Positions 23,712 through 33,003 of a stretch of 42,810 nucleotides of DNA are shown piece after piece; positions within the stretch are counted from its first letter, which is position 1; each line of letters begins with the position of its first letter. The stretch covers positions 1 to 42,810 of the forward strand of contig JANXRM010000464.1 of NCBI GenBank assembly GCA_025353015.1, in the 5' to 3' direction. The notes below the pieces were generated by a model. It had not been told where the DNA came from. It saw only the letters and a list, made by a program, of their open reading frames with translations, and made no database searches. The position numbers and the translations under genes are program-made. This DNA comes from Hyphomicrobiales bacterium. GTDB lineage: Bacteria > Pseudomonadota > Alphaproteobacteria > Rhizobiales > Hyphomicrobiaceae.

Positions 23712-25421
23712 ATGAGCACTGAAGCAGGAACCGGAGCATCCGCCGTGTCTGGGTCTGCCACGCCTACGAAGCCGATCACATTCGAGCGGTCACCGGAGAG
23801 CTACCGGCACTGGAAGCTCAAGTTCAACGGCGACGTGGCAGAGCTGATCATGGATGTGGATGAAAACGCCACGCTCTTTCCCGGCTATCAGCTGAAGCTC
23901 AATTCCTACGACCTCGGCGTCGATATCGAGTTGGCCGACGCGCTGCAGCGGCTGCGCTTCGAGCATCCGGCGGTCAAGGTTGTCATTCTGAAGTCGGGCA
24001 AGGATCGCGTGTTCTGCGCCGGCGCCAATATCCGCATGCTTGGCAGCGCGACGCATTCCCACAAGGTGAATTTCTGCAAGTTCACCAACGAGACGCGCAA
24101 CGGCATGGAAGATAGCTCCGAGTTTTCGGGTCAGAAGTTTTTGTGCGCGGTGAAAGGCACCGCTGCGGGCGGCGGCTACGAGCTGGCGCTGGCGTGCGAC
24201 CAGATCATTCTCGCCGACGACGGCAATGCGACCGTGTCGCTGCCGGAAATACCGTTGTTGGCGGTACTGCCGGGAACCGGTGGCCTGACGCGCGTGACCG
24301 ACAAGCGCCGGGTGCGCCGCGACCGGGCCGATGCTTTCTGCACCATCGAGGAGGGTGTGAAAGGCCGCCGCGCCGTCGACTGGCGGCTGGTGGATGCGAT
24401 TGCACCCAGCTCGAAGTTCGAGGCGGCCGTCGCTGAGATGGCAAAAGCACTGGCGGCGACCTCGGATCGGCCAACTGGTGCCAAAGGAATTATGCTGACG
24501 CCGCTGGGCCGCGCGATTGTGGGCGATGCGATCAATTATTCGACGGTCAAGGTCGAGATCGATCGCGTGGGGAAGAAGGCTGGGATCACAATCCTGGGCC
24601 CGACCGATGCGGCGCCACATTCAGTTGCCGATATCGTAGCGCAGGGCGCGCAGTTTTATCCTTTGCGATTAGCCCGCGAGCTCGATGACGCCCTTCTGCA
24701 TCTGCGTACCAACGAACGCGACGTGGGTACGCTGGTGTTCAAGTCGCTGGGCGATCCGGCTAAAGTGCTGGCCTATGACGAGGCCATGGCCGCGACCCAG
24801 AACCACTGGCTGGTGCGCGAGATCCTCAACAACTGGAAACGCGTCTTGAAGCGCATCGACGTCACCTCGCGGTCGCTCGTTACGTTGATCGAGCCAGGAT
24901 CGTGCTTTGCCGGCACGCTGGGGGAGATCATCTGGGCGTCGGACCGGGCCTACATGTTTTCGGGTGTCATCAAAGGTGACAACAAACCGGAGGCGACCGT
25001 GACGTTGTCGGAGCTGAACTTCGGCCGCTACCCGATGTCGAACGGCATCACGCGGCTGCAGACGCGGTTCCTCGGCGAGCCGGAGAGCATCGGCAAGGTG
25101 CAGGCTCGTGTGGGCCAGGCGATCGACGCCTCCGACGCGGCGACGCTGGGCCTCGTTACGGAAAGCTTCGACGATGTCGACTACGCCGACGAGGTGCGCA
25201 TTTTCCTCGAGGAGCGGGCGTCGTTTTCCGCGGACGCGCTCACCGGTCTCGAGGCGAACCTGCGCTTTGCTGGCCCGGAAACAATGGAAACGAAAATATT
25301 CGGACGGCTGACGGCCTGGCAGAACTGGATCTTCCAACGCCCGAACGCAGTTGGCGCCGATGGCGCCCTCAAGCGCTACGGGTCAGGCGTGAAGGGCGAT
25401 TTCAATCCGGAGCGCGTGTGA
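23712..25421 (+). CDS. boxC: 2,3-epoxybenzoyl-CoA dihydrolase BoxC
   Basis: A 569-residue enzyme of the enoyl-CoA hydratase (crotonase) superfamily. It hydrolytically opens the ring of 2,3-epoxybenzoyl-CoA to 3,4-dehydroadipyl-CoA semialdehyde and formate, in the cytoplasm. The first crotonase-like half holds DRVFCAGANIRMLG and GTAAGGGYELALACDQI, the oxyanion-hole region, followed by SLPEIPLLAVLPGTGGLTR. The second half (LIEPGSCFAGTLGEIIWASDRAYMF onward) is the BoxC-specific tandem domain, and the length is close to the Azoarcus enzyme. The ATG at 23712 has GGAGGG directly upstream; the ATG at 23691 lies at or before the predicted transcription start. It leads the box operon, divergent from boxR. 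Confidence 0.94.
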   Translation: MSTEAGTGASAVSGSATPTKPITFERSPESYRHWKLKFNGDVAELIMDVDENATLFPGYQLKLNSYDLGVDIELADALQRLRFEHPAVKVVILKSGKDRVFCAGANIRMLGSATHSHKVNFCKFTNETRNGMEDSSEFSGQKFLCAVKGTAAGGGYELALACDQIILADDGNATVSLPEIPLLAVLPGTGGLTRVTDKRRVRRDRADAFCTIEEGVKGRRAVDWRLVDAIAPSSKFEAAVAEMAKALAATSDRPTGAKGIMLTPLGRAIVGDAINYSTVKVEIDRVGKKAGITILGPTDAAPHSVADIVAQGAQFYPLRLARELDDALLHLRTNERDVGTLVFKSLGDPAKVLAYDEAMAATQNHWLVREILNNWKRVLKRIDVTSRSLVTLIEPGSCFAGTLGEIIWASDRAYMFSGVIKGDNKPEATVTLSELNFGRYPMSNGITRLQTRFLGEPESIGKVQARVGQAIDASDAATLGLVTESFDDVDYADEVRIFLEERASFSADALTGLEANLRFAGPETMETKIFGRLTAWQNWIFQRPNAVGADGALKRYGSGVKGDFNPERV

Positions 25422-25519
25422 GCCGCCGGTTTGCCGGCATATATGATGGAGGCAATCACATGATGAACATCTTCTAACATGATCGCATCACGACTGGACT
25501 AGAAACGATAGAGAATGCT

Positions 25520-25822
25520 TTGTCGAAACTAAATTACGGTGATGCCAAAATGGCAGCTGATGCATGGATTGAGATTCGCGTTTTAATAGACTCGACGTAT
25601 GAGCTGTCGAAGCACGCGGAGCACATCTGGAACGAATGCGCTCGCGATGTCGAGCAGTCGGGCCCTATGGGAACCGCACCTGTCAATCCGCTAACTAGCG
25701 CCCCGTACACCTATGTTGATGAATGGGCGGCGCGCTATGAAATCATACGCCGAGAAATAGTTCGTACGCTTGGTAGCGGTTATTCAATTGAACTGGTTCA
25801 GCCGGTCGGGCGACTGGAGTAA
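25520..25822 (+). CDS. Small unknown protein between boxC and boxB (up to 100 aa)
   Basis: An unrecognised protein of 100 residues from the TTG at 25520, or 90 from the ATG at 25550. It reads as a real globular sequence (AWIEIRVLIDSTYELSKHAEHIWNE, then YTYVDEWAARYEIIRREIVR) and is probably mostly helical. There is no signal peptide, membrane segment or known motif. Its codons use A and T in the third position far more than those of boxC or boxB, which points to a foreign origin or recent insertion. Neither start has a strong ribosome site. It stands in a 577-base gap inside what would otherwise be a tight box operon. Confidence 0.5.
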   Translation: MSKLNYGDAKMAADAWIEIRVLIDSTYELSKHAEHIWNECARDVEQSGPMGTAPVNPLTSAPYTYVDEWAARYEIIRREIVRTLGSGYSIELVQPVGRLE

Positions 25823-25910
25823 CTCAAACCGAGCTTGAATTCATACGAGGATCAGATGCCCAGATCGACGCTTGCAGATGATGCAATCAGTACGACGGAA
25901 TTCGCTGCGC

Positions 25911-25960
25911 ATTCCCTCCCTTCCCGCCTTGCGGGGGAAGGGGCGGGGATGGGGGTGGGT
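25911..25960. repeat. REP-like GC-rich palindromic element
   Basis: The run cccttcccgc, ttgc, gcgggggaaggg can fold into an imperfect hairpin with a small bulge. It is followed by a G-rich tail (ggcggggatgggggtggg). From general experience, similar dispersed intergenic elements with a GGGGATGGGGGTG tail are common in alphaproteobacterial genomes; only one copy is seen here. It lies just upstream of boxB and could attenuate read-through from boxC. Confidence 0.45.
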
Positions 25961-25998
25961 GCTGCAGCCCGACCGACAGATGCAAAGGAACAAACCTG

Positions 25999-27477
25999 AT
26001 GACCCAGACGACATCTAACATGTCTGCATCCCCCGCCGGCGCCGTCGATTACACGACGAAGATTCCGAACAACGTCAATCTGGCGTCGGACAACCGCGTT
26101 TTGAAGGCGCTGGAGCAATGGCATCCGGGCTATATCGACTGGTGGAAAACGATGGGGCCGGAAGGCTTCCAGACGTCGGACGTTTATTTGCGCACCGCCG
26201 TTTCGATTGATCCGAAGGGCTGGGCGAAATTCGATTATGTGAAAATGCCCGAGTACCGCTGGGGTATTCTGCTGGCGCCGGAGGATGGCGAGCGCCGTGT
26301 CAATTTCGGCGCGCACAAGGGCGAGAAGGCCTGGAACGAAGTGCCCGGCGAATACCGCGCCATGCTGCGGCGCCTCGTTGTCATCCAGGGCGACACGGAG
26401 CCGGCGTCGGTGGAGCAGCAGCGTTTCCTCGGCAAGACCGCGCCGTCGCTCTACGACATGCGCAACCTGTTCCAGATCAACGTCGAGGAGGGGCGCCACC
26501 TCTGGGCGATGGTCTATTTGCTGCACAAGTATTTCGGCAAGGACGGCCGCGAGGAAGCCGACGGGCTGCTGCAGCGCCGCTCCGGCGACGTCGACAAGCC
26601 GCGTATGCTCGGCGCCTTCAACGAGGAAACGCCGGACTGGCTGTCGCTGTTCATGTTCACGTTCTTCACCGACCGCGACGGCAAGATGCAGCTGGAGAGC
26701 CTGGCGCAGTCGGGTTTCGATCCGATGTCGCGCACCTGCCGGTTCATGCTGACGGAGGAAGCGCACCATATGTTCGTCGGCGAGACGGGCGTTGGGCGGA
26801 CGATCGAGCGCACCTGCGAAGCGATGAAGGCTGCCGGCATCGAGGACCCGTTTGATCTGCCGCGCATTCGGGCGCTGGGTGTCATCGATCTGCCGACGAT
26901 CCAGAAGAAGGCGAACCTTCACTATTCGCTATCGCTCGATCTCTTCGGCTCGGAAGTTTCGACGAATGCCGCGAACTTCTACAATGCGGGCCTGAAGGGC
27001 CGCTTCATGGAAACAAAGATCGAAGACGATCACCTGCTGACCGGCGCGACCTATCCGGTGCTGAAATACATCGACGGCCAGATTCGCACCGTCGACGAAC
27101 CGGCGCTGACGGCGATCAACATGCGGCTGCGCGACGATTACTCGAAGGATTGCCAGGGCGGCGTGTCGCGCTGGAATCGCATCATCGAGAAGGCGGGCAT
27201 CAAGTTCGCGCTGACGCTCCCGAACGTTGCGTTCAACCGCGCGATCGGCGAGTTCAAGAGCATCGAGGCGTCGCCTGAAGGCAAGCTATTGACGGCGGAG
27301 CAGTGGATGCAGGCGCGCGACCAGTGGCTCCCCTCGAAGGCGGATGGTGATTACATCGCGTCGCTGATGCAGCCCTGCTGGGAGCGCGGTAAGTTTGCGA
27401 ACTGGATTGCAGCGCCGAAAATCGGCATCGACAACAAGGGCGGCGATTTCGAGTACGTAAAGGTTCACCGCGGGTAA
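25999..27477 (+). CDS. boxB: Benzoyl-CoA 2,3-epoxidase, diiron subunit BoxB
   Basis: A 492-residue class I diiron oxygenase that, with the reductase BoxA, epoxidises the ring of benzoyl-CoA with O2. Candidate iron ligands are visible: Glu134 (GDTEPAS), Glu164 and His167 in EEGRHLW, Asp225 (FFTDRDG), and Glu254 and His257 in EEAHHMF. The pattern equals, with a constant offset of 14 residues, the ligand set I recall for the Azoarcus evansii enzyme. The N-terminus is about 14 residues longer, with a Thr/Ser-rich start. The ATG at 25999 has AAAGGA 9 bases upstream; a Met at residue 8 is an alternative start. It is followed by a DUF305 gene, not directly by boxA. Confidence 0.95.
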   Translation: MTQTTSNMSASPAGAVDYTTKIPNNVNLASDNRVLKALEQWHPGYIDWWKTMGPEGFQTSDVYLRTAVSIDPKGWAKFDYVKMPEYRWGILLAPEDGERRVNFGAHKGEKAWNEVPGEYRAMLRRLVVIQGDTEPASVEQQRFLGKTAPSLYDMRNLFQINVEEGRHLWAMVYLLHKYFGKDGREEADGLLQRRSGDVDKPRMLGAFNEETPDWLSLFMFTFFTDRDGKMQLESLAQSGFDPMSRTCRFMLTEEAHHMFVGETGVGRTIERTCEAMKAAGIEDPFDLPRIRALGVIDLPTIQKKANLHYSLSLDLFGSEVSTNAANFYNAGLKGRFMETKIEDDHLLTGATYPVLKYIDGQIRTVDEPALTAINMRLRDDYSKDCQGGVSRWNRIIEKAGIKFALTLPNVAFNRAIGEFKSIEASPEGKLLTAEQWMQARDQWLPSKADGDYIASLMQPCWERGKFANWIAAPKIGIDNKGGDFEYVKVHRG

Positions 27478-27562
27478 CGGCCTGACGCAGGTCAAGCCCA
27501 TGTGTCGTTCAACGTTTATCAAGCGATGGCGCGAATTGGCGCGCAGAACGCAGGAGACATCC

Positions 27563-28054
27563 GTGACAACGCGTAATGCCGGTCTAGCCGTCGCCTTTAT
27601 TGCATGCATGACACCGACCGCCCTCCTGGCGCAGACGGCGGCACCCCCGGCGCATCAGCATCCCGCTCCCGCTGCGCAGCCGACGTCTGGCCTGCCCAAG
27701 GCGGGTGCGCCGACGACGGACGCATCGAAGGCGTACGAGGCGGCGGCCCAGACCATGCACAAGGACATGTCGTCGGAGTACACCAACGACGTCGATGTCG
27801 ATTTCGTGCGCGGCATGATTCCCCACCACCAAGGCGCGATCGACCAGGCCGAAATCCTGCTCAAATACAGCAAGAATCTTCGGCTTCGTCGTCTGGCCGG
27901 CGGTATCATCGCGTCGCAGCGTCGCGAAATCCGGTTCATGGTGAAGTGGCTCAAGGATCGCGAGCAGGGCATCGAGAGCAAGGATATGCCGGCGTGGCTG
28001 AGTAAAAATCCGTCGACTGTCGAAGACGCGAAGAAAACGGGCGATTTGGAGTGA
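27563..28054 (+). CDS. DUF305-family exported protein inside the box operon
   Basis: A 163-residue protein with a signal peptide (TTRNAGLAVAFIACMTPTALLAQ, cleavage near residue 23), a Pro/Ala/His linker (PPAHQHPAPAAQPT) and a DUF305 four-helix domain. The domain carries the conserved DFVRGMIPHHQGAIDQAE, whose Met-His-His pattern is a likely metal site. DUF305 proteins are exported, and some are linked to copper handling; no enzymatic role is established to my knowledge. The GTG at 27563 is chosen because of AGGAG with 6-base spacing and because the signal peptide begins there; the frame is open from 27500. Its stop codon overlaps the boxA start (GTGA), so it is translationally coupled to boxA. 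A periplasmic protein inside an operon of cytoplasmic CoA enzymes is odd. Confidence 0.85.
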   Translation: MTTRNAGLAVAFIACMTPTALLAQTAAPPAHQHPAPAAQPTSGLPKAGAPTTDASKAYEAAAQTMHKDMSSEYTNDVDVDFVRGMIPHHQGAIDQAEILLKYSKNLRLRRLAGGIIASQRREIRFMVKWLKDREQGIESKDMPAWLSKNPSTVEDAKKTGDLE

Positions 28055-29271
28055 CGAGCGCCGTGACGCTGGCAACTGAGGCCACCCTGCTCAAGCAGCA
28101 CCTGATCGATCCCGAGGTTTGCATTCGCTGTAACACCTGCGAGGCGACGTGTCCCGTGGGCGCGGTCACGCACGACGCCAACAATTACGTGGTCGATCCC
28201 GAGAAGTGCAATTTCTGCCTGGATTGCATCGCGCCGTGCCCGACGGGATCGATCGACAACTGGCGTGTCGTCGCCCGGGCCAAGTCCTATTCGGTGAACG
28301 AGCAATTCGGCTGGAACGAGCTGCCAAAGCAGGACGATCTCGGCGACGACGCTGCAGCGGCGGTGCAAGCAGTCGAGGACGAGGTTGAAAAACTGCTGGC
28401 TTCGGCGCACGCGGGCACCGGCGGCAAGGCGGTCGCGCCGCTATCGGCCTCCAAGCCGGCGATCAATCTCTATCGCCGCGACAAGGCGGCGGCGGCGGCC
28501 GTTCAGGGCAACTTCCGGATTACGGCGGCGGGCACGGAAAGCGATATCCGACACATCGTGCTGTCGTTCGGTGCGACGCAGTTCCCGGTGCTCGAAGGCC
28601 AGTCGATCGGCATCGTGCCGCCGGGCGTGCAGGCGAATGGGAAGCCGCATGATATCCGGCTCTACTCGGTGGCGTCGGCGCGGGACGGCGAGAAGCGCAA
28701 TGGCAACAATGTCGGCCTGACGATCAAGCGCGTCCAGAACGGCGTCGGCTCCAACTACATGTGCGACCTCAAGGTCGGCGACAAGGTTCAGGCGACGGGG
28801 CCCTTTGGCGCCACGTTTCTGATGCCGAACGACGCGAACGCGAATGTCGTCATGATCTGCACGGGAACAGGTTCCGCGCCCTTCCGCGCCTTCACCGAGC
28901 GCCGCCGCCGCGCGGCGCCCGGCGCGCCGGGCAAGTTCGTTCTTTTCTTCGGCGCCCGCACGCCGGAGGAGCTGCCTTATTTCGGCCCGTTGCAGAAAGT
29001 GCCGAACGCGATACTCGAAAAGCATCTCGTCTTCTCGCGCATTTCCGGCGCCGACAAGGAATATGTGCAGGACCGCGTCCGCAAGCGCGCCGACGACGTC
29101 GCGGCTTTGCTCGCTTCCGCGCAAACGCATATCTATATCTGCGGCCTCAAGGGCATGGAAAACGGCGTCGAGGAATCGCTCGCCGATGTCTGTCGCAAGC
29201 ATGGCCTCGACTGGAGCAAACTCAAGCCGGACATGCGCGCGCAGGGCAGGTTTCATGTCGAGACCTATTGA
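28051..29271 (+). CDS. boxA: Benzoyl-CoA 2,3-epoxidase, reductase subunit BoxA
   Basis: A 406-residue iron-sulfur flavoprotein that passes electrons from NADPH to BoxB. The N-terminal ferredoxin domain has two [4Fe-4S] motifs: Cys24, 27, 30 and 34 (CIRCNTCEATCP) and Cys53, 56, 59 and 63 (CNFCLDCIAPCP). A linker of about 80 residues follows. The rest is a ferredoxin-NADP reductase fold with the FAD motif IRLYSVASAR and the NADP-binding CTGTGSAPFRAF. The terminal YICGLKGMENGVEE and the C-terminal Tyr are also typical of that fold. It starts with GTG at 28051, overlapping the DUF305 stop by four bases; a second GTG at 28063 is possible. Benzoate-CoA ligase follows 32 bases later. Confidence 0.95.
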   Translation: MTSAVTLATEATLLKQHLIDPEVCIRCNTCEATCPVGAVTHDANNYVVDPEKCNFCLDCIAPCPTGSIDNWRVVARAKSYSVNEQFGWNELPKQDDLGDDAAAAVQAVEDEVEKLLASAHAGTGGKAVAPLSASKPAINLYRRDKAAAAAVQGNFRITAAGTESDIRHIVLSFGATQFPVLEGQSIGIVPPGVQANGKPHDIRLYSVASARDGEKRNGNNVGLTIKRVQNGVGSNYMCDLKVGDKVQATGPFGATFLMPNDANANVVMICTGTGSAPFRAFTERRRRAAPGAPGKFVLFFGARTPEELPYFGPLQKVPNAILEKHLVFSRISGADKEYVQDRVRKRADDVAALLASAQTHIYICGLKGMENGVEESLADVCRKHGLDWSKLKPDMRAQGRFHVETY

Positions 29272-29303
29272 CGCGGACCGGGGGCGAAACGGAGGGGCGC
29301 GGC

Positions 29304-30878
29304 ATGACTGACACGGAACGATTCTGGACGCCGCCTTCGTCGGGCTACAACGCGGCCGCCGACATGGTGGACCGCAATGTCCGGGAGGGGCGCGGCGCCA
29401 AGCTGGCGTTCATCGATCCAACGACGCGGATGACCTACGCGCAATTGCAGGAACGCTGCAACCGCGTCGCCAATGCGCTGCCGCGGCTCGGCGTATTGCG
29501 CGAGCAACGCGTCGTTCTGATCATGACCGACACCGTCGATCTGCCGGCGGTGTTCTGGGGCGCCGTCAAAGCCGGCGTTGTTCCGATTCCTCTCAACACC
29601 CTGCTGACGCCGGAACAATGGACTTACATGATCGAGGATTCGCGCGCCGAGGCCGTCGTCGTCTCAGCGGAATTGCTCGACCGCGTAGGACCGGTCGTCG
29701 ATGAAATTGCCCGGCGCCGCAAATTGCATGTCATCGTAAGCGGCGAGGCCGCCAGCGGCGGAACCTCCCTCGCCAGCCTGCTGTCCGCCAGCCCCGTGGA
29801 CGCGGCGACCGCCGACACGCACGCGGATGAAGTGGCGTTCTGGCTCTATTCATCCGGTTCGACAGGCGCGCCGAAAGGCACAAGACATCTGCACGCGAGC
29901 CCCATGCACACGGCGAAGCTGTTCGCGCAGGGCGTGCTCGGCTTTGGCCCCGACGACGTCGTATTTTCGGCGGCGAAACTGTTCTTCGCCTATGGCCTGG
30001 GGAACGCGATGTCGTTCCCCATGTCGGTTGGCGCGACGGCCGTGCTGCTGCCGGAACGGCCAACGCCCGACGCCGTCATGTCGGTCATGCGCGCCCATCG
30101 TCCCACTGTCTTTTGCGGCGTGCCAACGCTGTTCGCGGCGATGCTGGCGCACAAGGATCTTGGCCCCGGCGCCGGTTCCGATCGATTGCGCATCACCACG
30201 TCGGCTGGCGAAGCTTTGCCCGAAGATATTGGCTTGCGCTGGCAGGAGAAAGTCGGAACCGAGGTTGTCGACGGCATCGGCTCGACGGAGATGTTGCATA
30301 TCTTCGTGTCCAACCGGCCGGGCAATGTGCGCTATGGTTCTTCCGGCAAGCCGGTGCCCGGATACGAAGCGAAGCTGCTCGACGACGATGGCGGTCATGT
30401 GGCGCAAGGCGAGATCGGGGAACTCGTCGTCAAGGGACCTTCGTCCGCCGACGGGTACTGGCTGCAACGCGAAAAATCGCGCCGAACCTTTCGCGGCGAA
30501 TGGACCCACACGGGCGACAAGTACCGTATTGGAGACGACGGCTATTATTATTATTGCGGCCGCACCGACGACATGTTCAAGGTTTCCGGCATCTGGGTTT
30601 CGCCTTTCGACGTCGAGAGCGCGCTCATCACGCACAACGCGGTCCTGGAAGCCGCGGTCGTCGGCAAAGAAGACTCGGACGGGCTGATCAAACCCAAGGC
30701 TTTCGTCGTGTTGAAGCCGGGCGTCGCCGCCGATGAAAGTCTCCTTGAGGACCTCAAGGCGCATGTAAAGGCCAAAGCCGGCGCGTGGAAATATCCGCGC
30801 TGGATCGAAGTGCGCGCGGACTTGCCTAAAACCGCGACCGGCAAGATTCAGCGGTTCAAGCTGCGCGAGGAATCATAA
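29304..30878 (+). CDS. Benzoate-CoA ligase
   Basis: A 524-residue adenylate-forming enzyme that activates benzoate to benzoyl-CoA with ATP and CoA, the entry to the box route. The P-loop-like AMP motif is YSSGSTGAPKGTRHLH. The region KLFFAYGLGNAMSFPM is a hallmark of benzoate-CoA ligases and forms part of the acyl pocket. Further core motifs are DGIGSTEMLHIFVSN, HTGDKYRIGDDGYYYYCGRTDD and the C-terminal catalytic Lys in KTATGKIQRFKL. The ATG at 29304 has GGAGGG with 7-base spacing. It follows boxA and overlaps the next gene by one base (TAATG), so it is in the same operon. A 2-aminobenzoate or hydroxybenzoate ligase is possible but fits the context less well. The usual symbols are bclA or badA. 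Confidence 0.93.
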   Translation: MTDTERFWTPPSSGYNAAADMVDRNVREGRGAKLAFIDPTTRMTYAQLQERCNRVANALPRLGVLREQRVVLIMTDTVDLPAVFWGAVKAGVVPIPLNTLLTPEQWTYMIEDSRAEAVVVSAELLDRVGPVVDEIARRRKLHVIVSGEAASGGTSLASLLSASPVDAATADTHADEVAFWLYSSGSTGAPKGTRHLHASPMHTAKLFAQGVLGFGPDDVVFSAAKLFFAYGLGNAMSFPMSVGATAVLLPERPTPDAVMSVMRAHRPTVFCGVPTLFAAMLAHKDLGPGAGSDRLRITTSAGEALPEDIGLRWQEKVGTEVVDGIGSTEMLHIFVSNRPGNVRYGSSGKPVPGYEAKLLDDDGGHVAQGEIGELVVKGPSSADGYWLQREKSRRTFRGEWTHTGDKYRIGDDGYYYYCGRTDDMFKVSGIWVSPFDVESALITHNAVLEAAVVGKEDSDGLIKPKAFVVLKPGVAADESLLEDLKAHVKAKAGAWKYPRWIEVRADLPKTATGKIQRFKLREES

Positions 30879-32965
30879 TGATCGACGCATCGACATCGCC
30901 TGTGCGCATCGAATTTCACGACGGCGTTGCGCTCGTGTTGATCGACAATCCCCCCGTCAACGCAACGAGTCGGGCGGTGCGCGCGGGACTTCTCGAAGCG
31001 GTTCACAGCGCGCGGACGAATGTCGCGGTCAAGGCGCTGGTCATCGCCTGCGAGGGGCGCACATTCGTGGCGGGCGGCGACATCCGCGAATTCGGCAAAC
31101 CGCCGCTTGAACCGCTTTTGCCGGATGTGTGCGACGCCATCGAAACGTCCGCCAAGCCCGTCGTGGCGGCGCTGCATGGAACAGCGCTGGGCGGCGGATT
31201 TGAGATCGCGCTCGCCTGTCACGCGCGCGTCATGAACAACGATGCGCGAATTGGCCTGCCGGAAGTCAAGCTCGGCCTCATTCCCGGCGCCGGCGGCACG
31301 CAAAGATTGCCGCGCCTCGCGGGAATGCGGGCGGCGCTCGATATCATCGCAAGCGGACGACAGGTGAAGGCCGCCGAAGCGGTTTCTCTTGGCATCGCCG
31401 ATTGCGTCGCCGAAGGCGATTTACGCGGGGAAGCGATCGCTGTGGCGCGATCGCTCGTCGGCGCGCCGCTGCGGCGCATCGGTGAATTGGCGACGCCGGA
31501 CTTCGACGCGAAAGCCATCGAGGCCGCGCGCGGCGTCATCGAAAAAAAGGCGCGCGGCCAGATATCGCCCGTCAAAGCGGGCGAAATCGCCATGCTCGCG
31601 GCGACGCTTCCGTTGCGTCAAGGCCTCGCGCGAGAGCGAGCCATGTTTGTCGAGTTGATGGGTGGCGGCCAGTCCAGAGCTCTGCGCCACGCCTTTTTCG
31701 CCGAACGCGAAGCCTCGCGCGTTCCCGGCCTGGAGAACGCCGCGCCGCGCGCGTTCGAATCCATCGGCGTCGTCGGCGCGGGCACCATGGGCGCGGGCGT
31801 CGCCATTGCCCTGGCGGACGCCGGTCTGCGCGTCACCGTTGTCGAGACCGGCGCCGCAGCCCTTGAAGCGGGCCGGGCGCGCGTTCGATCGGCCTATGAA
31901 CGGCAAACAAAATCGGGCAGGATCGACGAAAGCCAATCCGCCGAGCGACAGGCGCGCATGGCCTTCGCCGAAGGGCTGGAAGCTTTATCGTCGTGCGACC
32001 TTGTCATCGAAGCGGTGTTCGAGGACATGGCGGTGAAGCAGGCGCTTTTTCGCCGCCTCGGCCTGATCGCCAAGTCCAGCGCGGTGCTCGCCACCAACAC
32101 GTCCTACCTCGATGTAAACGCCATCGCGGCCGCCAGCGGGCGCGCGCGGGACGTGATCGGGTTGCACTTCTTCGCGCCGGCCAACATCATGCGCCTGCTC
32201 GAAATCGCGCGCGGCGCGGACAGCTCTGCGGACGCCGTTGCGACTGGCCTGGCGCTCGCCAAACGCCTCGGAAAAATCCCGGTTGTCTGCGGCGTTTGCG
32301 ACGGATTCATCGGCAATCGCATTCTGGCGGCTTTTCGCGCGCAGGCGGAATTCGCCCTTGAGGACGGCGCCTTGCCGCACGAAGTGGACGCGGCCATGGA
32401 AGCGTTCGGTTTTCCGATGGGGCCTTTCGCTGTCTCCGACCTTTCCGGCCTCGACATCGCCTGGGCGCGGCGCAAACGGCTGGAGCCGTCGCGCGATCCG
32501 CAAACACGCTACGCCTCGCGCGTCGCCGACAGATTGTGCGCCATGGGCCGACTCGGCCAAAAGACAGGCGCCGGCTGGTATCGCTACGAGAGCGGCGAGC
32601 GCATTGTCGATCCCGTTGTGACCAAATTGATTGAGGACGTATCGGCGGAGTTCGCCATAAAGCGCGCGCCGATCGACGCGGAGACCATCCAGCGCAACAT
32701 TCGCGCCGCCATTGTCAACGAGGGCGCGAAAATTCTCGCGGAACGCGTCGCATCGCGCGCGCTCGACATCGACATGGCGATGATTCACGGCTTCGGCTAT
32801 CCGCCGTGGCGCGGGGGGCCGATGTTCGAAGCCGACGAAATCGGACTCCCGCTGGTGTTGAAGGATGTAGAGGCCGTCGCTCTGTCCTGTGGGCGCGGTT
32901 GGGAGCCGGCCCCCTTGCTCGTCGATCTCGCGCGAAGCAACCAGACGTTCGGAGCGACGGTTTAA
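30878..32965 (+). CDS. Bifunctional enoyl-CoA hydratase/3-hydroxyacyl-CoA dehydrogenase
   Basis: A 695-residue fusion of the FadB/FadJ or peroxisomal bifunctional type. Residues about 1-190 are the crotonase domain, with [34 protein letters not shown] (oxyanion hole) and [20 protein letters not shown] (catalytic Glu). Residues about 295-480 are the NAD-binding dehydrogenase domain, [18 protein letters not shown] and [19 protein letters not shown] with its active-site His. Two C-terminal dehydrogenase domains follow. The ATG overlaps the ligase stop by one base (TAATG). In this context it would hydrate and oxidise 3,4-dehydroadipyl-CoA or its isomer to 3-oxoadipyl-CoA; that substrate is inferred from operon position. 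It could instead serve general beta-oxidation. Confidence 0.9.
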   Translation: MIDASTSPVRIEFHDGVALVLIDNPPVNATSRAVRAGLLEAVHSARTNVAVKALVIACEGRTFVAGGDIREFGKPPLEPLLPDVCDAIETSAKPVVAALHGTALGGGFEIALACHARVMNNDARIGLPEVKLGLIPGAGGTQRLPRLAGMRAALDIIASGRQVKAAEAVSLGIADCVAEGDLRGEAIAVARSLVGAPLRRIGELATPDFDAKAIEAARGVIEKKARGQISPVKAGEIAMLAATLPLRQGLARERAMFVELMGGGQSRALRHAFFAEREASRVPGLENAAPRAFESIGVVGAGTMGAGVAIALADAGLRVTVVETGAAALEAGRARVRSAYERQTKSGRIDESQSAERQARMAFAEGLEALSSCDLVIEAVFEDMAVKQALFRRLGLIAKSSAVLATNTSYLDVNAIAAASGRARDVIGLHFFAPANIMRLLEIARGADSSADAVATGLALAKRLGKIPVVCGVCDGFIGNRILAAFRAQAEFALEDGALPHEVDAAMEAFGFPMGPFAVSDLSGLDIAWARRKRLEPSRDPQTRYASRVADRLCAMGRLGQKTGAGWYRYESGERIVDPVVTKLIEDVSAEFAIKRAPIDAETIQRNIRAAIVNEGAKILAERVASRALDIDMAMIHGFGYPPWRGGPMFEADEIGLPLVLKDVEAVALSCGRGWEPAPLLVDLARSNQTFGATV

Positions 32966-32979
32966 TTCAGCGTCCCGAA

Positions 32980-33003
32980 GCGCTGGACCTCGGTTTCCAG
33001 CGC
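32980..33003. terminator. Weak hairpin between convergent genes
   Basis: GCGCTGGA (32980-32987) and TCCAGCGC (32996-33003) form a perfect 8-bp stem with an 8-base loop, 15 bases after the stop of the FadB-like gene. There is no T tract on either side, so it may only stabilise the 3' end of the transcript or help Rho-dependent termination. Confidence 0.35.

Noticed and set aside
25425-25438. Hairpin gccgg-tttg-ccggc after boxC as a terminator
   Set aside because: Only a 5-bp stem with no T tract; too weak to call.
28761-30878. Long plus-strand frame of 705 codons crossing boxA into the ligase
   Set aside because: Its second part is the ligase in frame; the first part is the out-of-frame shadow of boxA with Arg/Pro-rich, non-protein-like sequence. 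The ligase starts at 29304.
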